Shown here piece after piece: positions 8,463 to 16,022 of a stretch of DNA of 48,930 nt. The stretch covers positions 1 through 48,930 of the forward strand of contig QCQB01000014.1 of assembly GCA_003212315.1 (NCBI GenBank), written 5' to 3'. Position 1 is the stretch's first letter. Every line of letters begins with the position of its first letter. The notes beneath the pieces are model-generated. The model ran no database searches and was not told where the DNA came from. It saw only the letters and a program-made list of their open reading frames with translations. Origin of the DNA: SAR116 cluster bacterium AG-447-C21. GTDB taxonomy: Bacteria; Pseudomonadota; Alphaproteobacteria; Thalassobaculales; Thalassobaculaceae. Both the position numbers and the translations under genes were made by a program.

Positions 8463-9260
8463 TTAATTTTGATCACCCTCGGAATTTGTATCGATGGTAG
8501 TTACGCGCACACGGGAAATTGCAGTCTTATGAGCATAAAAGGGTACCCCTTTGAACCATAATTTTAGTGCTTCCCAATGAATACCGGCTATTATTTTAAG
8601 TGACATCATCGGATAATAAAACAGACATTTAAATAAATTTGTTTGGTTAAATAAAAACTTTTCCCCGATAAACGAGGCTACTAGAAAAACCCCATTTATA
8701 TCATCCTCTTTAATAATAATTTTGACGTCCTGGCTTGGGGGTGAAATCTCAAAATTATATGTCGCTTCCATATCAATAAAGGGCGATACATAATGTAATT
8801 TCTTGCATGCGTGTCGGATACATCCAACATGATGCTTTTGGTAGGGTAAAACATAGGTGTGTCGCTCTTTAAAGGTGTTGCAAACCTCATAGAGAATAGC
8901 AACGAGACCCCTGTCTTTATCATAGCAGAAATAAACACTCAGTGGGTTGAATACATATCCGAATATCCTCGGATAGCACAATAATCTCACCTCAAGTGAA
9001 TTGAACTCGATTTTAGCGTTTTCTAATTGATCTTTAACCCAGTCTTTCAAAGGATATTTAGTGAGCGACCCGTGGTCTTTTTCATAAAAAGAAAAAATCC
9101 CCCATTTATTAGATGAAAATAAACGTAACGGCTGATTTAGATCATTAATTTCATCTAAGTCCAATAGTAATGAAAATACCTTATATCTCAAAAAATGTTG
9201 CTTGGGCCGCAGCCTTTTGTGGTCGACAAAACCTCGGTAAATTGCTGATCTCAAATTCAT
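8463..9260 (-). CDS. DUF1365 family protein
   Basis: DUF1365 (COG3496), 265 residues, with RFVDHKRLRPKQHFLRYKV-like N-terminus (YRGFVDHKRLRPKQHFLRY), LLCYPRIFGYVFNPLSVYFCYD and the VSPFIDMEATYNF segment that mark the family. Biochemical function is not established. The gene is almost always next to a COG2907 flavoprotein and a CFA-like methyltransferase, as here: its start overlaps the flavoprotein stop by 4 bases (ATGA) and its end abuts the methyltransferase start. It is therefore probably a subunit or helper in the same fatty-acid modification. Confidence 0.93.
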   Translation of the reverse strand: MNLRSAIYRGFVDHKRLRPKQHFLRYKVFSLLLDLDEINDLNQPLRLFSSNKWGIFSFYEKDHGSLTKYPLKDWVKDQLENAKIEFNSLEVRLLCYPRIFGYVFNPLSVYFCYDKDRGLVAILYEVCNTFKERHTYVLPYQKHHVGCIRHACKKLHYVSPFIDMEATYNFEISPPSQDVKIIIKEDDINGVFLVASFIGEKFLFNQTNLFKCLFYYPMMSLKIIAGIHWEALKLWFKGVPFYAHKTAISRVRVTTIDTNSEGDQN

Positions 9261-10603
9261 GCGGCTGCCGGATTAAAAGATTTCAGCATTATCCTATTAT
9301 TCATATCTATCGAACTCCAAGGCCGGCTAAGTCCCCCAAGTTGTTCTGCAACGGCCAAACCCGATTGTAAACCATCCTCATGGAAACCATAACCAAAGTA
9401 GCTGCCGCAAAACCAAGTCCTATTTAATCCCTGAATATCCCATAAATCCTTTTGGCTTTCTAAAGCCGCGGTATCAAAATAAGGATGTGTATATTCGTGC
9501 TGAGAAACTACAGCCTCTCCTTTTATCATTTCATTGGGGTTTAACGTTACAAACAAAGGTTTTGACTCGGTTATATTCTGTAATCTATTCATCCAATAGG
9601 TGAGGCAAACTTTTTCATTTTGATCTGCCTTTCCATTCGCAATAAAGTTCCAACTGGACCAAATTCTTTTTCTCTTAGGCATCAAACTGGGATCATTATG
9701 CAATACTGCGTGATTTTTTGTATACCTCCATGTTGAGAGTAAGCTTTTTTCCCTTACAGATGGATCTTCGAGAAGCAGTAAAGCTTCATCTGCGTGAGTT
9801 GCTATAACTACGTGATCAAATATTTCCACCTCGCTTTTGTGAGTTTTTATCTCCACACCATCATTTTTTCGGGAGATCCCTGCAACCTTTTCAAATCGAA
9901 TGTTGTGTTTATAACTCTCCGTTAATCGCCGAACGTATTCCTTGCTGCCTCCTTTGACGGTTCTCCATACTGGCCTATTGGTAATATTTAATAGTCCATG
10001 GCTTAAAAAGAACCTTATAAAGGCATTCACAGGATAATTTTTCATCTCCTCAACGGTAGTTGACCAAATTGCGGCACCCATCGGAATGAGGTGATCATTG
10101 ATGAAACCTTCGCTGTAATTATAGTTTTCCAAAAAAGCGCCAATGGTGTAGGCATTATCGGAGTTGGAGCAAAGAAACTCCGGAGCTTCACGATAGAAGC
10201 GTTGAATATCTCGCAGCATTCTCCAAAAACGCGGGCGAAAAATATTTCTTCTTTGCCCTACTAGACCATTCAAATTGGTTCCTGAATATTCAAAGTCCCC
10301 ATTTTGCAAAGAAGCTGAAAAAGACATTTCACTTGCCAATGTTTGAACATTTAAATTGTTGAATAGAGCGGTTAGGTTTGGATAGGTTTGCTCATTGTAA
10401 ACAATAAAACCGGTGTCAACAGGAATCTGGTCACCATTATGATAAGCAGTGACAGTATTTGAATGGCCCCCGATATAGTCATTTTGTTCAAACACTGTAA
10501 CTTCATGTGACTTGGCCAATAACCAAGCGCTGGACATGCCACTGATCCCGGTCCCAACGACAGCGATTTTAAAAGGTTTCGTACTCGAAAAACGGGTCGT
10601 CAT
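9257..10603 (-). CDS. NAD(P)/FAD-dependent amine oxidase-like flavoprotein (COG2907)
   Basis: A 448-residue flavoprotein: dinucleotide-binding VVGTGISGMSSAWLLAKSHEVTVFE (GxGxxG at residues 17-22), GGHSNTV FAD loop, PVDTGFIVYNE, PMGAAIWS and the C-terminal CGSYFGYGFHEDGLQSG. This matches COG2907 proteins that co-occur with DUF1365 and CFA-like enzymes. In R. sphaeroides, flavoproteins of the RpoE regulon act as desaturase or oxygenase in furan fatty acid synthesis, and a comparable lipid oxidation role is inferred here. The start ATG has AAGAAGG upstream. It is the first gene of the leftward operon and lies behind a good ECF-type promoter shared back to back with the sigma gene. Confidence 0.92.
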   Translation of the reverse strand: MTTRFSSTKPFKIAVVGTGISGMSSAWLLAKSHEVTVFEQNDYIGGHSNTVTAYHNGDQIPVDTGFIVYNEQTYPNLTALFNNLNVQTLASEMSFSASLQNGDFEYSGTNLNGLVGQRRNIFRPRFWRMLRDIQRFYREAPEFLCSNSDNAYTIGAFLENYNYSEGFINDHLIPMGAAIWSTTVEEMKNYPVNAFIRFFLSHGLLNITNRPVWRTVKGGSKEYVRRLTESYKHNIRFEKVAGISRKNDGVEIKTHKSEVEIFDHVVIATHADEALLLLEDPSVREKSLLSTWRYTKNHAVLHNDPSLMPKRKRIWSSWNFIANGKADQNEKVCLTYWMNRLQNITESKPLFVTLNPNEMIKGEAVVSQHEYTHPYFDTAALESQKDLWDIQGLNRTWFCGSYFGYGFHEDGLQSGLAVAEQLGGLSRPWSSIDMNNRIMLKSFNPAAA

Positions 10604-10649
10604 AAAAATTGATACCTTCTTAAGAGGATTAGTACTTTAAAGACCCGCA

Positions 10650-10677
10650 TCTTATAAACAGATTCCGCATAGTATCA
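10650..10677 (-). promoter_or_regulatory. ECF (RpoE/ChrR-type) promoter for the leftward stress-lipid operon
   Basis: On the minus strand the sequence reads TGATAC, a 17-base spacer, then TAAGA. The alphaproteobacterial RpoE consensus, as I recall it, is TGATCC with a TAAGA-like -10 box. The -10 element ends about 47 bases before the ATG at 10603, so a transcript would have a ~40-base leader with the AAGAAGG ribosome site. Confidence 0.6.
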
Positions 10678-10716
10678 AACGTTATAAATCTCAAAAAGAA
10701 GTACCATATTATTTTG

Positions 10717-10745
10717 TGATCCAAAATTGCACCCCCCTCGTAATG
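10717..10745 (+). promoter_or_regulatory. ECF (RpoE/ChrR-type) autoregulatory promoter for the sigma factor gene
   Basis: TGATCC at 10717-10722, 18-base spacer, TAATG at 10741-10745. The -35 hexamer matches the RpoE consensus exactly. Transcription would begin near 10752, so a coding start at the TTG at 10727 is excluded and the sigma factor must start downstream. The divergent copy lies 39 bases away. Confidence 0.65.
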
Positions 10746-10885
10746 TTAATATGTATACCGATTTATTGACTTCAACTGGCTCTCCTTCTATCACAGCGCT
10801 AACCGCTATATGCGCGGAAAACGACAATACCGTCACATCCGAACACCAAACAAAGAGTTCAGACCAAATAGATGCACGGACACCA

Positions 10886-11458
10886 ATGTTGAAGAATAGG
10901 GATCCTAGCTCAGACACGGAGTATCTGAATGGGCTATTGAAAAAGGTTGCGGTTAACCAAGATAAAGATGCCTTCAAAGAATTGTTTACGCACTTTGCGC
11001 CTCGAATAAAGGGCTTCTTTCAGGGTCAAGGCTCGTCTTCCGATAAAGCTGATGAAGTTGTGCAGGAGGCAATGGTCAATGTTTGGAGAAAATCACATTT
11101 ATTTGATCCGACGAAAGCAAAGGCATCCACATGGATTTTTACGGTTGCAAGAAACGCTAGAATAGATTTGCTAAGAAAAGAAAACCGACCAGAGCCCGAC
11201 TTCACTGACCCATCTTTTTTCACAGATAGCGAACCCCAACCGGATGAGATATATGAGAGGGATGATGAGGCTCAAAGACTGCGAGTTGTGTTAGCTCAGT
11301 TACCAGAAGAACAGTCAAAGGTCTTGCGTTTAGCCTTTTTTGAGCAAAAGGCGCATGCTGAAATAGCTGAGGAGTTAGGGTTGCCTCTCGGAACAGTCAA
11401 ATCAAGAATACGGTTGGCATTTAAGCGGCTTCGCAAGGAATTAGGGGAAAATCCATGA
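10886..11458 (+). CDS. rpoE: ECF sigma factor, RpoE/ChrR-type (ECF11-like)
   Basis: Sigma-70 region 2 is seen in DEVVQEAMVNVWRKSHLFDPTKA followed by STWIFTVARNARIDLLRKE. Region 4 is seen in QSKVLRLAFFEQKAHAEIAEELGLPLGTVKSRIRLAFKRLRKEL. The frame is open from a TTG at 10727, but a consensus RpoE promoter covers 10717-10745, so I place the start at the ATG at 10886 (190 residues, normal for the family). An ATG at 10751 would be leaderless. The stop overlaps the ChrR start (ATGA). In R. sphaeroides this sigma directs the singlet-oxygen response and is held by ChrR. The preserved promoter predicts autoregulation and control of the divergent operon. Confidence 0.92.
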   Translation: MLKNRDPSSDTEYLNGLLKKVAVNQDKDAFKELFTHFAPRIKGFFQGQGSSSDKADEVVQEAMVNVWRKSHLFDPTKAKASTWIFTVARNARIDLLRKENRPEPDFTDPSFFTDSEPQPDEIYERDDEAQRLRVVLAQLPEEQSKVLRLAFFEQKAHAEIAEELGLPLGTVKSRIRLAFKRLRKELGENP

Positions 11459-12117
11459 ATATCACGCACCGTCCGAGTGATGAACTAATGTTAGATTATG
11501 CTTCGGGAGCCCTAAGTGAGGGCTGGGCATTAGCAGTAGCGACACATTTATCAATGTGTGGTTCATCTTCTAGCTTTTTGAGAGGTATGGAGACTATTGG
11601 AGGTATATTATTAGATGAAGCTGATGAGGCATGCATATCGGATAAGATGTTTGGATCAGTTCTGGATAAGATTGATAGCGATATGATCTCTTCAGTGGGA
11701 CAAAAGAAACCAGTAGACGTTAGAACATTTGGTTCTGTTGTTCCAAAACCATTGGCTACCTATGTCGGCAACGATTTAGAAGCTCTTGCGTGGAAAAATT
11801 TAGGCTTGGGGGTACGTCATCTCCCAATAGGATTAAGTGATAAAACATCTTCGGCAAGACTTATCTCTATTCCAGCAGGGAAACCTGTCCCAGAACATAG
11901 CCATTCCGGGAGGGAACTGACAGTCGTTCTCTCTGGAGGATTTCACGACGTTACAGGTGAATACGGTCCTGGAGATGTACAGGAGGCATATGGTGATCTT
12001 GAACATCAGCCTCACGCTCGCGATTCGGAAGACTGCATTGCATTGGCGATTACTGATGCTCCACTTCGTTTTTCCGGTATAGCGGCTCGTTTAGTGCAGC
12101 CTTTCTTCAAAATTTAA
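11455..12117 (+). CDS. chrR: ChrR-like anti-sigma factor with C-terminal cupin
   Basis: A 220-residue homologue of ChrR. The N-terminal anti-sigma domain (residues 1-50) reads SDELMLDYASGALSEG...ATHLSMC. The C-terminal cupin (about 100-206) has a full metal set H148, H150, E154 and H184, equal to the R. sphaeroides cupin ligands shifted by seven, plus the conserved ITDAPLRF. The N-terminal zinc site looks degenerate: H31 and C35 remain, but the second Cys of the HxxxCxxC motif is Ser38, and the His before PSD is Arg6 with a His at position 5. The gene overlaps the sigma gene by four bases. It should hold the sigma factor until singlet oxygen or organic peroxide appears. Confidence 0.92.
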   Translation: MNITHRPSDELMLDYASGALSEGWALAVATHLSMCGSSSSFLRGMETIGGILLDEADEACISDKMFGSVLDKIDSDMISSVGQKKPVDVRTFGSVVPKPLATYVGNDLEALAWKNLGLGVRHLPIGLSDKTSSARLISIPAGKPVPEHSHSGRELTVVLSGGFHDVTGEYGPGDVQEAYGDLEHQPHARDSEDCIALAITDAPLRFSGIAARLVQPFFKI

Positions 12118-12156
12118 GTTATTTAAACTTTAACACCTGCCAAACTTTGGTTTATT

Positions 12157-12191
12157 GTGACGAAGCCGAACCATTTATTATTGGGCGTCAC
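12157..12191. promoter_or_regulatory. Inverted repeat upstream of the DAO-family gene
   Basis: GTGACG at 12157-12162 and CGTCAC at 12186-12191 form a perfect 6-bp inverted repeat with 23 bases between, 29-63 bases before the GTG start at 12220. It could be an operator or a leader stem. The short arms make chance plausible. Confidence 0.3.
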
Positions 12192-12219
12192 GATGAATAA
12201 TGCCAAAGGGCTTTAAGGC

Positions 12220-13509
12220 GTGAGTATTTTTTCAGCGGATTTTAAAACTAGTCCATACTGGTGGGACATAACGCCTCGCCCCTCTCTAAAGTCCAAAACT
12301 ATAGATCGGCGCCTGGATGTGGCCATAATCGGTTCGGGATACACAGGCCTTTGCGCAGCCTTGACTTTATCCCGAGCGGGCCGTTCTGTCACAGTTTTCG
12401 ATGCTGAAGATGCTGGTTGGGGTTGCAGTTCCCGTAATGGTGGCCAGGTGAGTACAAGTATAAAACTCCAATATAACACGCTAGTGGCCAAATATGGACA
12501 GGATATTGCCGCTAGTATCATCAAAGAAGGCTATAATTCCCTATCTTGGATTAAGAACTTTGTGTCAAAAGAAAAAATAGACTGTTCATTCGCAGTACCG
12601 GGACGTTTCTACGCCGCTCATAGTGGTAAACAATTTGATATTTTAGTTAACCAAATAGAGAATCAACCTGCTGAACTTGCGGTAGAAGCGGAGGTAGTAC
12701 CAAAGGATGAACAAAAAAACGAACTTGGCTCTGATGTCTATCACGGAGGGATTGTTTTTAGATCCCACGCTTCTCTGGACCCAGCCCGTTACCATCAGGG
12801 AATTTTGACTTTAGCAATAGACGCAGATGTATCTATTATTTCGAATTCCCGTGTGGTGGATTTAAAAAGATCTGCGGGCAAATTCGAGTTAACGACTACA
12901 GAGGGAGGTTTTGTTGCTCAAGAGGTGATAATTGCAACAAATGGATATACTGGAAAGTTAACACCATGGCTTCGCCGCCGTGTTATTCCAATTGGTAGTT
13001 ATATGATTGCAACGGAACCAATAAACCCGGATTTAATGAATGAATTAATGCCAAAGAAACGCGTGGTAAGTGATACCCGGAAAGTGGTTTACTACTATCG
13101 CCCCTCACCCGATGGCACTCGAATAATATTTGGGGGTAGAGTGACCAGTGGGGATTCCAACTTGCATAAAAGTGGGAGTTTATTGAGAAAGGAATTAATT
13201 CGAATTTTTCCTCAATTATCGAATATAAAAATCTCTCATTCATGGATGGGGTTCGTTGCTTACACGTTTGATGAGCTACCCCATATTGGCAATAATGATG
13301 GTTTACATTATGCCATGGGTTGCTGTGGATCAGGTGTTGGAATGGCGAGTTACCTTGGCACACGGCTGGGTAAAAGTCTTTTAACCTCCAATGCAGATAT
13401 AATGGGACTAGAAAGAATAGGCTTCAAAACCCGCCCATTCTATAATGGCAATCCTTGGTTCTTACCTGCATCTGTTGCCTATTACAGGTGGCTTGATAAT
13501 ATACGATAA
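12220..13509 (+). CDS. FAD-dependent oxidoreductase (DAO family, PuuB/glycine-oxidase-like)
   Basis: A 429-residue flavoprotein with GTG start. The FAD fold is VAIIGSGYTGLCAALTLSRAGRSVTVFDAEDAGWGCSSRNGGQ, where the CSSRNGGQ loop is typical of gamma-glutamylputrescine oxidase-like enzymes. Later come a VIIATNGYTG motif, IPIGSYMIATEP and a C-terminal HIGNNDGLHYAMGCCGSGVGM. Such enzymes oxidise amines or N-substituted amino acids to aldehydes, giving ammonia or amine and H2O2. It begins about 100 bp after chrR and has its own leader. A 2OG oxygenase follows 71 bp downstream. The substrate is unknown. Confidence 0.9.
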   Translation: MSIFSADFKTSPYWWDITPRPSLKSKTIDRRLDVAIIGSGYTGLCAALTLSRAGRSVTVFDAEDAGWGCSSRNGGQVSTSIKLQYNTLVAKYGQDIAASIIKEGYNSLSWIKNFVSKEKIDCSFAVPGRFYAAHSGKQFDILVNQIENQPAELAVEAEVVPKDEQKNELGSDVYHGGIVFRSHASLDPARYHQGILTLAIDADVSIISNSRVVDLKRSAGKFELTTTEGGFVAQEVIIATNGYTGKLTPWLRRRVIPIGSYMIATEPINPDLMNELMPKKRVVSDTRKVVYYYRPSPDGTRIIFGGRVTSGDSNLHKSGSLLRKELIRIFPQLSNIKISHSWMGFVAYTFDELPHIGNNDGLHYAMGCCGSGVGMASYLGTRLGKSLLTSNADIMGLERIGFKTRPFYNGNPWFLPASVAYYRWLDNIR

Positions 13510-13580
13510 TTTATTATGTAGAGTTATAGCAGATAACAATAATTATTTTTCGATGATTGGTATATATTAGGGGATGATCC

Positions 13581-14576
13581 TTGACTGCTACTATTCCAAT
13601 ACTGGATTTAGCCAAATTTGAGACAGCGGACGCAAATTCAGCGGCTCGAGAACTTGACAGAATTTGTTGTGAGATAGGGTTTTTAGTTATCAAAAATCAC
13701 AATATACCATCGTCTATTCAAGATTCTCTTTATAAACAAGGCCGAAAATTTTTTAATCGACCCATGGAGGAAAAAATAATGGTTCGCCGGCCTCGAGACG
13801 ATCAGAACCGCGGCTATATCCCATATGGGGAGGAAACATTGGCGAAGATGCATGGTGGTGATACGCCGCCTGATTACAAGGAAGTTTTTGCGATAGGCCC
13901 GTTCGATCGTCCTAATGATAGCTATCATGCTCAACAAAATTCTTATCCTAATTTCGCACCCAACTTGTGGCCAACAGGATCACCTAATCTTAAACTGGCG
14001 ATGACTTCCTATTTTCTTGCTATGGAGTCTCTTTCCCTACAAATGGCGGGTTATTTTGCTATAGCTCTGGGTTTGCCAAAAAATTGGTTCTACGAAAAAC
14101 TTGATAGGCATGCCAGCCAGTTGCGGCTTCTAAATTATCCAGCTCCGGACCGGGATTTATCACCCGGTCAGTTGAGGTGCGGTATCCACACAGATTTAGG
14201 GATGATGACAATCTTACGCAATGAAGCATCTTCAGGAGGCCTTCAGGTTCAGTCCCGGGATGGTAATTGGATTGATGCCCCAGCAATCGACAACACATTT
14301 ATAGTAAATATTGGTGATTTATTGATGCGTTGGACTAATGACCGTTGGGTCTCTACCCCACATCGCGTTTCTATACCTCAACTGCATGAGCGGAGTAAGT
14401 CGGCGAGGATGTCAATTGGCTATTTCACACGCCCTAATTATGACACGCCTATTTCCTGCATTGATACATGCATGAACGCCGATATCCCTAGAAAATATGC
14501 GACGACAACTGTCAAAGAATATAACGATGAACGTTTTTCTCTTGGAGCTGGAAAAAGCGAGACGAGAAACAACTGA
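13581..14576 (+). CDS. 2-oxoglutarate/Fe(II) oxygenase, isopenicillin N synthase-like
   Basis: A 331-residue non-haem iron oxygenase: N-terminal DIOX_N domain (IPILDLAKFETAD...GFLVIKNHNI) and a C-terminal jelly roll with HTD (CGIHTDLGMMTIL) and distal STPHRV supplying the 2-His-1-Asp triad, then SARMSIGYF with the 2OG-binding Arg/Ser. The start is TTG, supported by AGGGGA eight bases upstream. It follows the DAO-family gene and faces a PhyH-type oxygenase, with a GC-rich hairpin between them. It likely hydroxylates or desaturates a small metabolite such as an amino acid or nucleobase. Confidence 0.93.
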   Translation: MTATIPILDLAKFETADANSAARELDRICCEIGFLVIKNHNIPSSIQDSLYKQGRKFFNRPMEEKIMVRRPRDDQNRGYIPYGEETLAKMHGGDTPPDYKEVFAIGPFDRPNDSYHAQQNSYPNFAPNLWPTGSPNLKLAMTSYFLAMESLSLQMAGYFAIALGLPKNWFYEKLDRHASQLRLLNYPAPDRDLSPGQLRCGIHTDLGMMTILRNEASSGGLQVQSRDGNWIDAPAIDNTFIVNIGDLLMRWTNDRWVSTPHRVSIPQLHERSKSARMSIGYFTRPNYDTPISCIDTCMNADIPRKYATTTVKEYNDERFSLGAGKSETRNN

Positions 14577-14649
14577 GCTCTTATCTTGTTTGCCGCGTGA
14601 GCCGAAAACTTCGATGTGTATATGTGTATGAAATTACATCACTAAATCC

Positions 14650-14669
14650 GAGGGGTTAGCGCGCCCCTC
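14650..14669. terminator. Candidate bidirectional terminator between converging oxygenase genes
   Basis: GAGGGG (14650-14655) pairs with CCCCTC (14664-14669) across an 8-base loop, giving a GC-rich stem. It lies just beyond the 13581 gene and includes the stop codon region of the converging PhyH gene. No clear U-tract follows on either side, so termination is not certain. Confidence 0.45.
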
Positions 14670-15480
14670 TGTAAAGTATCTCATGTTGGCGTTTCAGTGC
14701 TTTTTCCCGGTAATTTTTTGATTTAATAGCCAATTCGCTCTCTGGATATGGTTCCAAATCAAAATGATTATATTCATCCGTTCCCTTGGCCAAGGTTGCG
14801 GATGTTCTGCCGCCGTTTTGTTTAACATGGGTGGATATATATCGAATTGCAAAACCAACTCTATCGATAGAGCTTGTATTTGGATCTGAGCCGTGGACAA
14901 TACTAACGTGGTGAAGGGACATTTGCCCTGGAGAAAGAATGATATCCTTCGCCTCTTTCTGGTCGACTTCAACCGATATTTCCTGACCACGCGTCAGAAG
15001 ATTATCTTTGGAAAACGTGTCTTTATGTTCTAAGGATCCTTTTAAATGACTGCCAGGTATAATGCGCATACAGCCATTCTCTCGCAGGCTTGGTGTAAAT
15101 GCTATCCAGGCCGTCAGAACGTCATGAGGCTCTAATCCCCAATAATTTGCGTCCTGATGCCAGCTTACAAAACTTGGTTCATTTGCGGGTTTTGCAAAAA
15201 AACTAGTGCCCCACGCTAGGAGGTTAGGGCCCAGTATTGAACTGACGGGACCGGTTACAGCGGGATTTTTTACAAGGTTAAATAACCATGGAAAGACTAG
15301 ATGGGGTTTGCTTCGCAGTATCAAGGTAAGATCTGCATCATTTTCTTTCTGAACTCTATAATAGTTTGCACAAAACTTCTCAGCTTCCTGGCTGCTCATT
15401 ACATCGATGGGGGTTAGATATCCTTCTTCATTGTAGGCCCCAATATCTGTTGTTGTTAATTTTGACACAATTGGATCCAT
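14656..15480 (-). CDS. Phytanoyl-CoA dioxygenase (PhyH) family protein
   Basis: A 274-residue 2OG/Fe(II) oxygenase of the PhyH family. The iron site is WHQDANYWG (His-x-Asp) with the distal His in SIVHGSDPN, and the 2OG-binding Arg is probably in DRVGFAIRYI. TAWIAFTPSLRENGCMRIIPGSH is the signature strand region. Bacterial members hydroxylate a wide range of small molecules, so phytanoyl-CoA should not be assumed. It is divergent from the NIPSNAP gene, sharing a 141-bp region with a dyad at 15533-15544. Confidence 0.93.
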   Translation of the reverse strand: MDPIVSKLTTTDIGAYNEEGYLTPIDVMSSQEAEKFCANYYRVQKENDADLTLILRSKPHLVFPWLFNLVKNPAVTGPVSSILGPNLLAWGTSFFAKPANEPSFVSWHQDANYWGLEPHDVLTAWIAFTPSLRENGCMRIIPGSHLKGSLEHKDTFSKDNLLTRGQEISVEVDQKEAKDIILSPGQMSLHHVSIVHGSDPNTSSIDRVGFAIRYISTHVKQNGGRTSATLAKGTDEYNHFDLEPYPESELAIKSKNYREKALKRQHEILYRGAR

Positions 15481-15532
15481 TTAAAATGGTTTATTTTAAG
15501 TCTACAATAATATGAAAGATGATTTGTGTATG

Positions 15533-15544
15533 TCACGGACGTGA
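15533..15544. promoter_or_regulatory. Dyad TCACG-GA-CGTGA between divergent PhyH and NIPSNAP genes
   Basis: The 12-base sequence is an inverted repeat with 5-bp arms and a 2-base centre, located midway in the shared upstream region. Its position fits an operator controlling both genes. No regulator is encoded next to it. Confidence 0.4.
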
Positions 15545-15621
15545 TCCATTACTTCTTATCATCGATCTTGTTATAAACAATCGTTATTGTTCGGCATCAT
15601 TTAATTGATTGGAGTATCACG

Positions 15622-15945
15622 ATGGCTTTCTTTGAATTACGTCAATATAAAATACGCCCGGGAAAAATGGCGCAATGGTTAGATTTTATGGAGAATGAAA
15701 TAATTCCTTTCCAAGTATCGAAAGGAGCCGTTATCTGTGGAAGCTTTCAAGGTGAAGAAGATGACTCGGTTTATTTTTGGATAAGAAGGTTTGAAAGCGA
15801 AGCTGAAAGAGAACGGCTTTATGAGGCGGTTTACCAGAGTGACTTCTGGACAAAAGAAGTTGCTCCAAAGGTTGGTGAGCTTATTGATCGTGAAGCGATT
15901 CAGGTTCAAAGAGTAAACGCAACACGTCTTTCAACGATGCAATAA
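15622..15945 (+). CDS. NIPSNAP family protein
   Basis: A 107-residue ferredoxin-like alpha/beta-barrel protein: FFELRQYKIRPGKMAQWLDFM at the start, VYFWIRRFESEAERERLYEAVYQSDFW in the middle. These match NIPSNAP, a family of dimeric small proteins often near catabolic or monooxygenase genes. Function is not established. The start has TGGAG 11 bases upstream. A perfect 9-bp inverted repeat follows the stop. Confidence 0.92.
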   Translation: MAFFELRQYKIRPGKMAQWLDFMENEIIPFQVSKGAVICGSFQGEEDDSVYFWIRRFESEAERERLYEAVYQSDFWTKEVAPKVGELIDREAIQVQRVNATRLSTMQ

Positions 15946-15954
15946 GTTATTACT

Positions 15955-15987
15955 GGCTAATAGCGATAGCTACGTCTTCTATTAGCC
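15955..15987 (+). terminator. Inverted repeat, candidate terminator after NIPSNAP gene
   Basis: GGCTAATAG (15955-15963) pairs perfectly with CTATTAGCC (15979-15987) over a 15-base loop, starting 10 bases after the NIPSNAP stop. The following bases are AT-rich but not a pure T run, so it could instead be a regulatory dyad for the exporter gene at 16023. Confidence 0.45.
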
Positions 15988-16022
15988 GGTTAATAAATAA
16001 GAGTTTAAAAGTAAAAAATCGC

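Noticed and set aside
10727-10885. Sigma factor start at the TTG at 10727 or the ATG at 10751
   Set aside because: A consensus ECF promoter occupies 10717-10745, so these starts lie at or upstream of the transcript start. The added residues also do not resemble sigma factors.
13577-13582. TGATCC as an RpoE -35 box near 13577
   Set aside because: It lies directly at the start codon of the oxygenase gene, so it cannot drive it.
15542-15547. TGATCC as an RpoE-type promoter for the NIPSNAP gene
   Set aside because: No TAAGA-like -10 box occurs at a 17-18 base spacing; the sequence there reads TCTTG.
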